A DNA stretch of 64,000 nucleotides from Bacteroidales bacterium (lineage in GTDB: Bacteria; Bacteroidota; Bacteroidia; Bacteroidales; Marinilabiliaceae). The notes under the pieces were generated by a model, which searched no databases, had not been told where the DNA came from, and was given only the letters and a program-made list of their open reading frames with translations. The number at the start of each line of letters is the position of its first letter. The stretch's first letter is position 1. The translations under genes were made by a program, and so were the position numbers. The stretch is taken from NCBI GenBank assembly GCA_003249255.1, contig QKJP01000066.1:186001-250000 (forward strand), written 5' to 3'. Below, in pieces: positions 29,374-38,390 of this stretch.

Positions 29374-30864
29374 ATGGTTAAGGAGTTAATTAAAAACAGC
29401 CTGTCGAAAGATAAACTTGTTTTAACAATTGTAATTATTGCATTATTGAGTCGGATACTTATTGTTTTTACAATGGGATTAATGCCACAAGATGCTTATT
29501 ACTATTACTATAGCACAAATCCAGATTGGTCTTACTTTGATCATCCACCAATGGTAGCTTATATGCTATGGCTGTTCACTCATGTATTTGGCAAGAGTGT
29601 AATTAACATAAAGTTAGCTTCTTTTATCACATCATTTCTTACACTAATTGTAAGTTTTCAGTTTTTACGAAACTTTCTACCCAGAAACAGAGCTTTTTTA
29701 ACTACCATAATGTTGGGAGTTTCTGTCTTGTTCACTGTATTATCGATGAATGCAACGCCGGATGTTCCCCTAATGCTCTTTTGGGCGGTGTCTCTGTTGT
29801 TTTTACACAAAGCTGTCTTTAAAGGATGTACACATTATTGGTTATTGGCCGGTTTAGCCATGGGACTTGCTTTTGATAGTAAGTACACAGGACTTTTATT
29901 ACCAGTCGGTTTAATCTTATTTTTACTCATATCCAAAGAGCATCGAAAATATTTGTTGTCGTTTAAATTAGTATCAGCTCTTCTTGTTTTCATAGTCACC
30001 ATTGCACCTGTTTTTTATTGGAATTACAGTTACGATTGGATGTCTTTTACTTTTCAATCGAGTAGACGTGCGGGTTCTATAATGGAAATGAATCCTCGCT
30101 TTGATCTGTTTTTGGGAAATATTGGAACTCAAATGGGCTTGTTAACTCCGGTTCTATTCGTATTAATCATGAGTGCTTTGGGTGCTTTTATTTGGCGTCA
30201 CTTAAAACTTAAAAGTTTACCAAAGGCGAATCAATTATTCTTGCTTTGTTTTGCCTTACCTACTTTAGGTGGATTTATGTTTATCTCTTTGTTTTATTGG
30301 GTTAAACTCAATTGGATGATGCCGGGTTACATTAGTGGAATTGTATTCGTGGGTTATTGCTTTCGGAAAAAGGCCATTAAGGCTCATTACATTATTGCCG
30401 GTATTTTTAACGCTTTATTGCTCATTGAAATCATCTTTTATTTGGTGCCAATTAAGTCGGATGATACTTGGGTTGGATGGGAAGAATTGGCCCAAGGAGT
30501 TAATGAGCTAAGAAATGAGTATCCTGAGGATTTCATTTTTGCCTTTGATGATTATAAGACATCGGCCCTTTTAAATTACTATCTGGATGAAACCGTTTAT
30601 GCCGGAAATGTAATTGGAGGTAATGCCTTGCAGTTTAATATTACTCAGAGTGATTTAAGTCATTTAAAGGGTAAAAATGCACTTTTTATTGACTCTGATA
30701 AAAGACTGAAGAACACCGAAAAATACAATGAAATTGATCCTGAATTGAATGATTATTTCGAAAAAGTGGAAGAATTGGAGCCTATTATTGTATATCTACG
30801 CGATAAACCTATACGCAAATGGTTTGTCTTTAGATGTTACAATTATACAGGAGGAAAGAAATAA
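29374..30864 (+). CDS. GT39/ArnT-like membrane glycosyltransferase
   Basis: A 496-residue polytopic membrane protein of the dolichyl-phosphate-mannose mannosyltransferase/ArnT clan. The catalytic first-loop aspartate is in MPQDAYYYYYSTNPDW, followed by the typical YFDHPPM motif. About ten membrane spans follow, and a soluble tail of about 120 residues begins near 375. Such enzymes move a sugar from a polyprenyl-phosphate carrier to a lipid or protein on the outer face of the inner membrane. Substrate and acceptor are unknown. It is a single gene with no obvious terminator. Confidence 0.85.
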   Translation: MVKELIKNSLSKDKLVLTIVIIALLSRILIVFTMGLMPQDAYYYYYSTNPDWSYFDHPPMVAYMLWLFTHVFGKSVINIKLASFITSFLTLIVSFQFLRNFLPRNRAFLTTIMLGVSVLFTVLSMNATPDVPLMLFWAVSLLFLHKAVFKGCTHYWLLAGLAMGLAFDSKYTGLLLPVGLILFLLISKEHRKYLLSFKLVSALLVFIVTIAPVFYWNYSYDWMSFTFQSSRRAGSIMEMNPRFDLFLGNIGTQMGLLTPVLFVLIMSALGAFIWRHLKLKSLPKANQLFLLCFALPTLGGFMFISLFYWVKLNWMMPGYISGIVFVGYCFRKKAIKAHYIIAGIFNALLLIEIIFYLVPIKSDDTWVGWEELAQGVNELRNEYPEDFIFAFDDYKTSALLNYYLDETVYAGNVIGGNALQFNITQSDLSHLKGKNALFIDSDKRLKNTEKYNEIDPELNDYFEKVEELEPIIVYLRDKPIRKWFVFRCYNYTGGKK

Positions 30865-31022
30865 TAGAATAAAAGTCGTTAGAATTTAGGGCATTAGCTC
30901 TCTATATGATTCATAACAATTAACACCAGTAACATAATTTCTCTCTTAAACATCAAATAATTAGAGAGAAGTGTCAAATTTTAGAATTTACACATTGGCA
31001 TCTATAAACTTCAATGTGGATT

Positions 31023-31394
31023 TCACAAAGCATAGAGGTTACTTATTACAAGTTCAAATTCCTTGGTACTAAAAGGTTTTGTAAAGAATTTAGTGATCAA
31101 ACCTGCCTCTTCAGCATCTTTTATTTCTTTCGAAATCTCAAAGCCTGTAATAATGAAATAATTAATGTTTGGAAATTCCTTTTTTGCCCTTTCTATAAAG
31201 CTTATACCACTCATCCCCGGCATGCGCATATCACTCACAACAACTTGCGCGTCGGGATTTTGCTTCAACAATTCTAAACCATCTTCTCCATTGGCTCCTG
31301 TAAACACTTCAAACTTTTTAGAGATATTTAGTTTAAATAAGAGGATATTAATCTCCTCATCATCCACGTAAATAATCTTTATTTTATCCTTCAT
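31023..31394 (-). CDS. Single-domain response regulator (CheY-like)
   Basis: A 123-residue receiver with no output domain. The acidic pocket is DDEE at 11-14, the phospho-acceptor is Asp55 in VVSDMRMPG, Thr83 lies in FIITGF and the conserved Lys106 is in FFTKPF. Its ATG overlaps the TGA of a remnant kinase reading frame (31391-31461), so it was once the second gene of a kinase-regulator operon. How it is expressed and phosphorylated now is unclear. Confidence 0.9.
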   Translation of the reverse strand: MKDKIKIIYVDDEEINILLFKLNISKKFEVFTGANGEDGLELLKQNPDAQVVVSDMRMPGMSGISFIERAKKEFPNINYFIITGFEISKEIKDAEEAGLITKFFTKPFSTKEFELVISNLYAL

Positions 31395-31461
31395 GTTGTA
31401 TGTGTTTTTGGTAAGCTTATCGTAACGGTTGTGCCTTTACTGGGTTTAGAGCTAGTGCTAC
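31391..31461 (-). pseudogene. Remnant 3' end of a sensor histidine kinase gene
   Basis: Directly upstream of the response regulator, in the frame whose TGA overlaps its ATG, the codons read STSSKPSKGTTVTISLP followed by KTHTT and stop. That is the usual last strand of a HATPase domain. Further upstream the same frame stays open but no kinase motif (H, N, G1 or G2 box) is present. The body of the kinase gene seems to have been deleted. Confidence 0.55.
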
Positions 31462-32004
31462 AATCGCATAAAATCCGGAATAAGTAGAACTTGCAAAGCC
31501 ATGTTTCAAATCCCTTTGAATTACAAAAAAATGCACAAAAAAGGCCTTGATAAAAAATGCAAGTAGAGCCTTTTTGATGACTTGACCTTCCAGCTTTCCG
31601 ATTGCATTAATTTTTTTCTCCTTCATTGAATATCAGACGAATAGTAAATCTTCATGCATATACTTTGGCTAGTATAATATAAGGTATTAACAATGCGGTG
31701 CATAGTCTATTTTTTATTAAACACATAGACCTGTTGGTTAATTATTATATTCGTTAGACCTAAAATGCTTTTATTCATATTGATACCCTATTAACTATTG
31801 CTTGAGCATTTATAATCCAACATGATGAGATTGGACCAAACATCTGCGGTCTCAAATTTTACAATCACTTTTTACGTACATTTAATTACTCAATTAACCT
31901 AATTCTGTAAAGAGTATACAATAAGCAGTAATCTGTATAAATTCTTAAACTCTTTGTAAAGTACTTTTGTATTATAAAGATATTAAAATGGAAAATTATA
32001 AACT
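31462..32004. other. Intergenic region with a structured hairpin and no recognised gene
   Basis: This stretch follows the kinase remnant. On the minus strand an 8-bp AAAAAGGC/GCCTTTTT stem (about 31538-31575) encloses a second CTTG/CAAG stem and is followed by Ts, a terminator-like structure with nothing obvious upstream to end. A 69-codon ORF at 31417-31626 crosses it and is not convincing. The rest presumably holds the promoter of the MBL gene. Confidence 0.45.
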
Positions 32005-33132
32005 ATGAAAATGTTAGGTGTAATTATTGGGATAATAATCTTGGTGGTTTTAGGGAGTTCTCATTTCATATTTAAGCATCCTCAGTTTGGTGGTAAAACT
32101 TCTGATAGTCTACAAAATAAATTACAACAATCACCTAATTACAGGGATGGAATTTTTAATAATAAAGAAGAGGTATCTCTGAAGATGAGTTTTAAAGATC
32201 TCATGACTTCATTAGGCAAGTACATTAATCCTCCTGCAAATACAGTTCCGGAGAGTAACCTTGATGTATTGGTCATTGATTCTATGGAAATTGTTAATTA
32301 CAATGAGGCTGTCCCAAGAATTATCTGGTTTGGTCATTCATCCTTTTTAATTCAAATAAACGGAAAAAACCTTCTTTTAGACCCGATTTTCAGTTCTGTA
32401 CCGGCTCCACATCCTAAATTAGGAAAGCCACGCTTTAGTACAAGATTACCAATTAGCTTAGAAAAACTCCCACCTATTGATGCAGTAATTATTTCACATG
32501 ATCATTACGATCATCTGGATTACAAATCGATCATTACATTACAAGAAAAAACCAAGCACTTCTATGCTCCACTTGGAGTTAGTAAGCATTTGCTTAAATG
32601 GGGTGTAAGTTCACAAGATATTACGGAGTTAGATTGGTGGGATGAAATACAAGTCGAAGATTTAACATTTGCCTGCACCCCTGCTCAACACTTCTCCGGG
32701 CGTACTTTTTCAGATAGGTCGTCCACATTATGGGCTTCATGGGTTATTCAATCCAAAGATCATAAAATCTTCTTTAGTGGTGATTCCGGGTATGGAAAAC
32801 ATTTTAAAGAAATAGGCGAAAAATATGGTCCCTTTGATTTTGCTTTGATGGAATGTGGCCAGTATAACGAAAAATGGCATTCCATCCACATGTATCCCGA
32901 AGAAACCATAGTCGCAGCAAAAGATATTCAAGCCAAGGCAATAATGCCCATTCATTGGGCTGCCTTTAAACTTGCCGAACATTCCTGGACTGATCCTGTA
33001 GAAAGGATTAGCATGGCAAGTCAGACTACTGATGTTGTATTATGTACTCCTAAAATTGGAGAAATAATTGAATTAAATATGGAAAATCGTTATCCCAATG
33101 AAAAATGGTGGCAAGAATATTTGGATAGATAA
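32005..33132 (+). CDS. MBL-fold metallohydrolase, NAPE-PLD/UlaG-like
   Basis: A 375-residue metallo-beta-lactamase-fold hydrolase with an N-terminal membrane anchor (about 5-22). Metal-binding motifs are HDHYDHLD (about 167-174), a later His in PAQHFSGR, Asp in FFSGDSGYG and His in MPIHWAAF, a complete dinuclear zinc set. The WFGHSSFLIQINGKNLLLDP start and LMECGQYNEKWHSIHM segment are typical of the group related to N-acyl-phosphatidylethanolamine phospholipase D. It may act on envelope lipids, but the substrate is unproven. The genes on both sides do not help to assign its role. Confidence 0.88.
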   Translation: MKMLGVIIGIIILVVLGSSHFIFKHPQFGGKTSDSLQNKLQQSPNYRDGIFNNKEEVSLKMSFKDLMTSLGKYINPPANTVPESNLDVLVIDSMEIVNYNEAVPRIIWFGHSSFLIQINGKNLLLDPIFSSVPAPHPKLGKPRFSTRLPISLEKLPPIDAVIISHDHYDHLDYKSIITLQEKTKHFYAPLGVSKHLLKWGVSSQDITELDWWDEIQVEDLTFACTPAQHFSGRTFSDRSSTLWASWVIQSKDHKIFFSGDSGYGKHFKEIGEKYGPFDFALMECGQYNEKWHSIHMYPEETIVAAKDIQAKAIMPIHWAAFKLAEHSWTDPVERISMASQTTDVVLCTPKIGEIIELNMENRYPNEKWWQEYLDR

Positions 33133-33216
33133 ATAATAAGCTGTTATATTTGTGACTCTGTCAACCTCTTATCCTTTTTTAAAAATTAAAAACATACGTA
33201 AAAACTTAAGTCAGAT

Positions 33217-33885
33217 ATGGCCAAGTTATTGAATTACCCTGGAATAAAAGAGCCTATACAGATTAGCGAAGACGGCAAAAAAATCGTTTTTAACGGAAGA
33301 GAAGTTCACCAATCACTGGTAAAGCCTAAAGGATCGGAATATGGCTTTTACCAAGTTTCTATAAGTGGCAAGCCTCTTTATGTACATCGTTTGGTAGCAT
33401 TAGCTTATGTGCATAATCCTAAACCAGTATCATACAAGATGGTTTTTCATAAAAATAGAGTATCCATCGATAACAGTAAGGATAATCTCCAATGGGGCGA
33501 TAAAGCAATGATGGCTCAAAGAGCTGCTGAAAGAAATCAAACCACACCAGAATATAGAGGTAGATCTACTATCTCCTTTGACGAAGCAGTAAAAATTGCT
33601 AAACGGCTAGATAATGGTGAACACGCAAAAGATATTTGTGTGGAGTACAATGTATCAGAAATGAGCATAGCTCGCATACGAAAAAGATATTGTGATAACA
33701 AAATCAAAAGTGTACGTTATGACAAAGAGATCAAAGAAAACATCTTAAGGTTATGTGAGAAATACCCGGCATCACAAGTTGCTACGATAACAGGTATTCC
33801 TTATCACACGGTTTATAGATGGAAAAAAATTCATGATAAAAAGAATGCCCCTAAAGAATTAGCAATTGAAAATACAAAAAGCTAA
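33217..33885 (+). CDS. HNH-type protein with two C-terminal helix-turn-helix segments
   Basis: A 222-residue protein. Residues 17-60 form a NUMOD4-like/beta start leading into VHRLVALAYVHNP (56-68), and residues 78-93 (HKNRVSIDNSKDNLQW) match the H-N-N-L-W core of HNH_3 endonucleases. The second motif residue is less certain, so activity cannot be assumed. Two helix-turn-helix regions follow: 118-158 (AKDICVEYNVSEMSIARIRK) and 168-205 (ASQVATITGIPYHTVYRWKK), the second like a transposase or Hin-type DNA-binding helix. It looks like a homing-endonuclease relative or a DNA-binding regulator. There is no intron or mobile element next to it, and the gene has its own terminator. Confidence 0.72.
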   Translation: MAKLLNYPGIKEPIQISEDGKKIVFNGREVHQSLVKPKGSEYGFYQVSISGKPLYVHRLVALAYVHNPKPVSYKMVFHKNRVSIDNSKDNLQWGDKAMMAQRAAERNQTTPEYRGRSTISFDEAVKIAKRLDNGEHAKDICVEYNVSEMSIARIRKRYCDNKIKSVRYDKEIKENILRLCEKYPASQVATITGIPYHTVYRWKKIHDKKNAPKELAIENTKS

Positions 33886-33890
33886 TTACG

Positions 33891-33925
33891 AAACTGGAAG
33901 ATTATCTTCCGGTTTTCTTTTTTTT
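33891..33925 (+). terminator. Terminator after the HNH/HTH gene
   Basis: An 11-bp stem AAACTGGAAGA/TCTTCCGGTTT with one G-U pair and a 3-base loop is followed by C and eight Ts. Confidence 0.85.
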
Positions 33926-34241
33926 AAGTTTTATGAAAACGTTTGAAAGCACATTATAGAAATACGCTCCGTAAAAAAAGCACCAAATACCATACATTTG
34001 TTGTAAATAAAAGTAAAAAAGTAGTCTTTACCCGGATATGTTAATTGCAACAGATCGTTTGAAGATTAAATATTGTTTCTAATTTAGCGCAGCAATATCT
34101 TTTATGCTTATCCGTTTAAATACGCATAATAATTACGAGACGAATGGAACAAAAGCAAAAAGTATTTATATCAATTCCTAAATTCTATTATTAAGGACAT
34201 AGCTTTTATAATCGTCTGAATATTGAAATATTAGTATCTAA
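33926..34241. other. Intergenic stretch before the small lipoprotein
   Basis: About 315 AT-rich bases in which I see no ORF of good composition, RNA gene or clear repeat. It must hold the promoter of the 49-residue lipoprotein gene, but no consensus promoter is obvious. Confidence 0.4.
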
Positions 34242-34391
34242 ATGGCAAAACAAAGAAGTTTAAAATATTTTACCGCCCTACTTTTATTAATTGGATTTCT
34301 ATCGGCTTGTGCCACTCACAAAAAGAGACCAGCTTATAGAAAACGTGATGTTTATAAGCACGTTCCTTGTCCGTGTAATAAAAAGAGATAA
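34242..34391 (+). CDS. Small lipoprotein, 49 residues
   Basis: A short secreted lipoprotein. Residues 1-19 form a signal sequence (MAKQRSLKYFTALLLLIGF) and the lipobox LSAC places the lipidated cysteine at 22. The mature part is very basic and ends HVPCPCNKKR, with a CPC motif. The short length and two extra cysteines recall small envelope lipoproteins common in this phylum. The role is unknown. The signal and lipobox make it a likely real gene despite its size. Confidence 0.65.
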   Translation: MAKQRSLKYFTALLLLIGFLSACATHKKRPAYRKRDVYKHVPCPCNKKR

Positions 34392-34452
34392 TTGAACAAG
34401 TCTGTTAGTTTTTGTTTCATTGTTCATTGCTTGTTACATTCAATGTATCAAC

Positions 34453-36609
34453 TTAGTATAAATTAGCTTTCATTCTTCGCAAGTCCACATAAGCTCTGTA
34501 TTTAGCATCTACTTCCTCTTTCCATTCTTTATCGAACAGAGTCATGTAATTATCCAATGCATTAAACAAGCTTTCAGCACTTCCGTCCATAATTCGACGA
34601 ACCCAAACACCGGTGATTCCGGCAATATCATCAGCTTTTATCGAAAATCCATGTAATTTAACCTTTGTATCCCATAGATCTACTTCCATTATTTGATGAT
34701 CCTCCTCCTCTACTTCAGTAGCTTGAACTTTAGAATATAGAACCTCCCATACTCCATTTTTCCAATATTTTTGAAAAATATGGTTTTGTATTTTTTCGCT
34801 TTCAGGATTGGTATTCACCAATTCTTTATATGAGTTAATCATTTCATCCACATTATCAGCATTATAAATTTGTTTATAAGCACAATAATATTTCCTAAAT
34901 AATAGCGCTAAGAATTTATTATAAATAGTTTGATAAGTTACACCATTAATTATGTTATCCGGTTGAAAATCGATTTCACCATATAAGAAATTAACAAAGG
35001 CAGGATTAATAAATTTGAATTTCCATTTCCCTTCTTCATCTAAACACCATAAATCATTTGAAGCTGGTTCTTTTAGTACAATTTCAGTTTTAAAAAGTTT
35101 TCGTATTACATTATAAGAAAGAGGATATTGAGCCGACATTCCGGTCTTATATATTTGTTCGGTTGCAAATTTAAAAACTTCATCCACCTTAAAATGAGCA
35201 TCTAACTCATAAGGAAACCAAATATCATTTAATGAAGAGGATGAACATAAAACACTATCCTCATCACATTCAGAATGATCTATAGCATCGAAGTGATTAT
35301 TAGCAATTGCATCATAATGATCTTCTAAATTGTAGCAATTCAAGAATTGAGCAGCTAATACATTCTTAAATATATCGTTTGCAGGAATACTTGTATAATC
35401 AACACCTTCTATTTCGATAGCATTCCCCAAACGCCTATGATCTGTATAAAATATATTATCCTCAAAAAAAATACTCTCCCTACTAGCCTTTATACCAATT
35501 TCTTTAATACCATGTAGTTGATTTTGTCCAATTGTAATTGATTTGGATGCTTTATCTACTTGAATAAAGGTATCTGCATCTCCCGAAAATTCGCAACTCT
35601 TTACATTTACGGAGTTTGAATGATTAATGGATAAAATAAATGGAGATCTTTTTGAATTAAACTGCAGGCTTTTTATAACAATATTGGATGTATTATTTAA
35701 CTCAAAACCGGCTCCTGACTCAAAATTAATTTTGGCTTTTTCCCCTTTGTTCAGGGAATTAAAAATAACATTAGAGCAATCTTTTATTTTTATGGGAAGG
35801 GCAAAAGAAATTTCGTCCTTAAATAGAAACGTAAAATCCGACTTATTTAGATTTTGATAGACATCATCGATTGTATTTACTATTACGGAGTTATCTTCAA
35901 CTAGTACTTCTTCAGTAATAATTTTACCGTCCCGAACTATAATTTCAGAATCCAAGTCGCCGTTGTTTTTGATGGCTTTCCATTTTCCATCAGGTAATTT
36001 CCCCCCATAGCGAATCTTTTTTCTAAAAATCCAGACTTTATTAGATACAAGAAATGTTTTGAGTTCTTTTTGAATAGAGAATAGAATATCTACATAGTCT
36101 TCTATTATTTTTTTATCGCTATCTAAGGAAATAAATAATACATTTTCATCTATTTTATCATCAAAGCTTTTTGGATCTTTAATTACAAAAAGACCTACTA
36201 TTAATGTTATCAAGCTTATAATACCCACATGAAATACAAATACATACTTTTTCCATTTCCGGTCTTTTAAAAAGCTAAAAACTCCCCAAATCACCAATGT
36301 TATAGTCACAATTATAATTTTCTTTGGTAAGTTTTCTTTGGTAAGTTGAATAAAAAGTACAAGAAAGAAAGCATATAAACACCCTAACAAAATTTTCATC
36401 CATAAATACTTTTTTACAACAAATGCACGAACTGATAGTACCGAAAAGAAAAATGAAACTGTTAAATAAAATGCTTTTTTAGATAGCAAATGAATACCTC
36501 TATTTGTTACTTCCCATTCATCCAACTGATTAACAAATTCAGGTATGTAAAGAACTGCCATTAAAGGCAAACAAATGATAATTAAGGTTTTTGTTAACTT
36601 CTGTAGCAT
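34453..36609 (-). CDS. Membrane protein with beta-helix-like domain, not recognised
   Basis: A 718-residue protein that I do not recognise. The N-terminus has five hydrophobic segments (about 8-25, 45-62, 70-92, 96-115 and 123-145). Residues 250-400 contain repeated short strands with asparagine ladders (SNVIFNSL, NTSNIVIKSL, SNSVNVKSCEFSG, KSITIGQNQLHGI, SIFFEDNIFYT) and look like a right-handed parallel beta-helix. A mixed C-terminal region of about 300 residues follows. No catalytic motif is visible. It could bind or process a surface polysaccharide. The gene is flanked by a small lipoprotein gene and pfkA, which do not inform its role. Confidence 0.65.
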   Translation of the reverse strand: MLQKLTKTLIIICLPLMAVLYIPEFVNQLDEWEVTNRGIHLLSKKAFYLTVSFFFSVLSVRAFVVKKYLWMKILLGCLYAFFLVLFIQLTKENLPKKIIIVTITLVIWGVFSFLKDRKWKKYVFVFHVGIISLITLIVGLFVIKDPKSFDDKIDENVLFISLDSDKKIIEDYVDILFSIQKELKTFLVSNKVWIFRKKIRYGGKLPDGKWKAIKNNGDLDSEIIVRDGKIITEEVLVEDNSVIVNTIDDVYQNLNKSDFTFLFKDEISFALPIKIKDCSNVIFNSLNKGEKAKINFESGAGFELNNTSNIVIKSLQFNSKRSPFILSINHSNSVNVKSCEFSGDADTFIQVDKASKSITIGQNQLHGIKEIGIKASRESIFFEDNIFYTDHRRLGNAIEIEGVDYTSIPANDIFKNVLAAQFLNCYNLEDHYDAIANNHFDAIDHSECDEDSVLCSSSSLNDIWFPYELDAHFKVDEVFKFATEQIYKTGMSAQYPLSYNVIRKLFKTEIVLKEPASNDLWCLDEEGKWKFKFINPAFVNFLYGEIDFQPDNIINGVTYQTIYNKFLALLFRKYYCAYKQIYNADNVDEMINSYKELVNTNPESEKIQNHIFQKYWKNGVWEVLYSKVQATEVEEEDHQIMEVDLWDTKVKLHGFSIKADDIAGITGVWVRRIMDGSAESLFNALDNYMTLFDKEWKEEVDAKYRAYVDLRRMKANLY

Positions 36610-37072
36610 TATTTTTAATAATTAAGTTTATCTTACTGGTTGTTCCTGCTTATATTTCCTCAAATAGCTCTTTAATTTAAAATGAAGAATAATATTCCAA
36701 AACAGAGAAAAACCGTCCGATTTAATTTCAGCATTCCCATCAAAGGGTTTGAAAACACTTTTTTACCTAAATTATATTCTTCTGTTTGTTCCCAATCACA
36801 AAGTAAAAACAGAACTTCCAAATGTAGAATCTCAGAAAATTTCTTCATTTGATTTTGATTAGGCAGATCAAAAATAAAACAATCAAGTAGTTTTTCAGGT
36901 CAATTACCTTTAATGAAATACTCCCAATAAGACTTTTGATAATGTTTAAGAACATATACATCTTAAAGCATCATCTTATTTACCATTTAACCAACTCATT
37001 ACCAAGCTCAATTCAATACTACAGCCATCAACATCATTTAACTTTTATTACATATTGCAACAAGCCATAGTT
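36610..37072. other. Intergenic region with a possible decayed reading frame
   Basis: On the minus strand a frame from about 36957 to 36672 reads like a protein (KHYQKSYWEYFIKGN, then a TGA stop at 36900-36902, then PEKLLDCFIFDLPNQNQ). It has one internal stop and no good start codon. It may be a decayed gene, but no family is recognised. Confidence 0.35.
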
Positions 37073-37103
37073 TTGTTCCTAACCGATTATGTCCTTATCT
37101 TTG
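37073..37103 (+). promoter_or_regulatory. Promoter for pfkA
   Basis: TTG (37073-37075), a 20-base gap and TATCTTTG (37096-37103) match the Bacteroidota consensus perfectly. Transcription would start near 37110, leaving a leader of about 135 bases before the pfkA start codon. An AGGAGG lies 29 bases before the ATG, too far to be a normal ribosome-binding site. Confidence 0.7.
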
Positions 37104-37244
37104 CATCGGTAGAAAAAAACAGGGGATTGAACATTTAAGAACGTTTTGTTTTAAGAAATACATACCCTTCATTCAACCATTAACCACTCTATATTTCTTT
37201 AAATAAAGCAGGAGGTTAAACTAACAATTCAAAATTCAAGCATA

Positions 37245-38225
37245 ATGTCAAAAATAAAAAAGATTGGAGTACTTACCTCTGGAGGTGATGCACCAGGTAT
37301 GAATGCAGCAATTAGAGCAGTTGTTCGTGCATCAATATATCATAAATTGGATGTAGTTGGTATTGAACAAGGTTACCATGGTTTGATATTAGATAGGATT
37401 ATTAAGATGGATTCCAGCTCTGTGAGTGGAATTATCAATCAAGGAGGTACTATTCTAAAGTCTGCACGAAGCGAAAGTTTCAGAACCAAAGAAGGACGCG
37501 CAAAAGCGGCTGAAGTGATAAAAAAACACAAGATTGATGCGCTTGTTGTTATTGGTGGGGATGGAACATTTACCGGGGCTCGTATTTTTACTCAAGAGCA
37601 TAATATTCCAATTGTTGGTGTTCCGGGAACCATTGATAACGATTTATATGGTACTGATTATACCATTGGTTATGATACTGCATCCAATACCGTTATTGAA
37701 GCGGTAGATAAAATTCGAGATACAGCCTCAGCACACAGCCGTTTATTCTTTGTGGAAGTTATGGGTCGTGATGCAGGCTTCCTTGCTTTAAGAAGTGCCA
37801 TTGCAGCAGGTGCAGAAGCTGTTTTAGTACCGGAAGTTAAAACAGATCACCAAAAATTGGAGACTTTTTTACAGAGTGGTTTTAAAAAGAAAAAAACCAG
37901 CAGCATCGTTTTAGTTGCAGAAGGAGAAAAAGAATTTGGCGTTGTTAAAATTGCTGATCAGGTGTCTAAAAATCACCCTGAGTATGATGTACGTGTTACT
38001 ATCCTAGGTCACCTGCAACGTGGAGGTTCTCCTACTGCTTTTGACCGTGTGTTGGCAAGCCGTCTTGGAGTATCGGCAGTAGAAGCTCTATTAGACGACC
38101 AAAAAAGTATTATGGTTGGTTGGGTTAATAGAGAAGTCGTTCATGTTCCATTTAATCAAGCATTAAAAAACAAAAAGAACTTAACACCTGCTTTATTAAG
38201 TCTTATAGAAGTATTATCTATCTAA
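37245..38225 (+). CDS. pfkA: ATP-dependent 6-phosphofructokinase
   Basis: Phosphorylates fructose 6-phosphate in glycolysis. The 326 residues have the N-terminal GVLTSGGDAPGMNAAIRAVV nucleotide loop, the GGDGTF motif with glycine at the position that separates ATP-users from pyrophosphate-users, and the catalytic PGTIDNDLYGTD loop. EVMGRDAGFLAL and HLQRGGSPTAFDR complete the substrate site. It is a single gene with its own promoter and terminator. Confidence 0.96.
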   Translation: MSKIKKIGVLTSGGDAPGMNAAIRAVVRASIYHKLDVVGIEQGYHGLILDRIIKMDSSSVSGIINQGGTILKSARSESFRTKEGRAKAAEVIKKHKIDALVVIGGDGTFTGARIFTQEHNIPIVGVPGTIDNDLYGTDYTIGYDTASNTVIEAVDKIRDTASAHSRLFFVEVMGRDAGFLALRSAIAAGAEAVLVPEVKTDHQKLETFLQSGFKKKKTSSIVLVAEGEKEFGVVKIADQVSKNHPEYDVRVTILGHLQRGGSPTAFDRVLASRLGVSAVEALLDDQKSIMVGWVNREVVHVPFNQALKNKKNLTPALLSLIEVLSI

Positions 38226-38249
38226 CAGATATTTAAATAATTACACTAG

Positions 38250-38279
38250 AAGGAGTTTCATCATGAAACTCCTTTTTTT
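38250..38279 (+). terminator. Terminator after pfkA
   Basis: An 11-bp perfect stem AAGGAGTTTCA/TGAAACTCCTT with a 3-base loop is followed by seven Ts. Confidence 0.9.
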
Positions 38280-38390
38280 GTGAAAAACACTTAACCCAAA
38301 TTCCGTAAAAATCAATACTTTTTTCGTATTGCTTCCTGCAATCTTTAAGGTTAATTTTAACTATGGATGAAACTTTTAAAACTGAGAGCC

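Noticed and set aside
31417-31626. A 69-codon minus-strand ORF upstream of the response regulator
   Set aside because: It crosses the terminator-like hairpin and the kinase remnant in another frame, and its composition is unconvincing.
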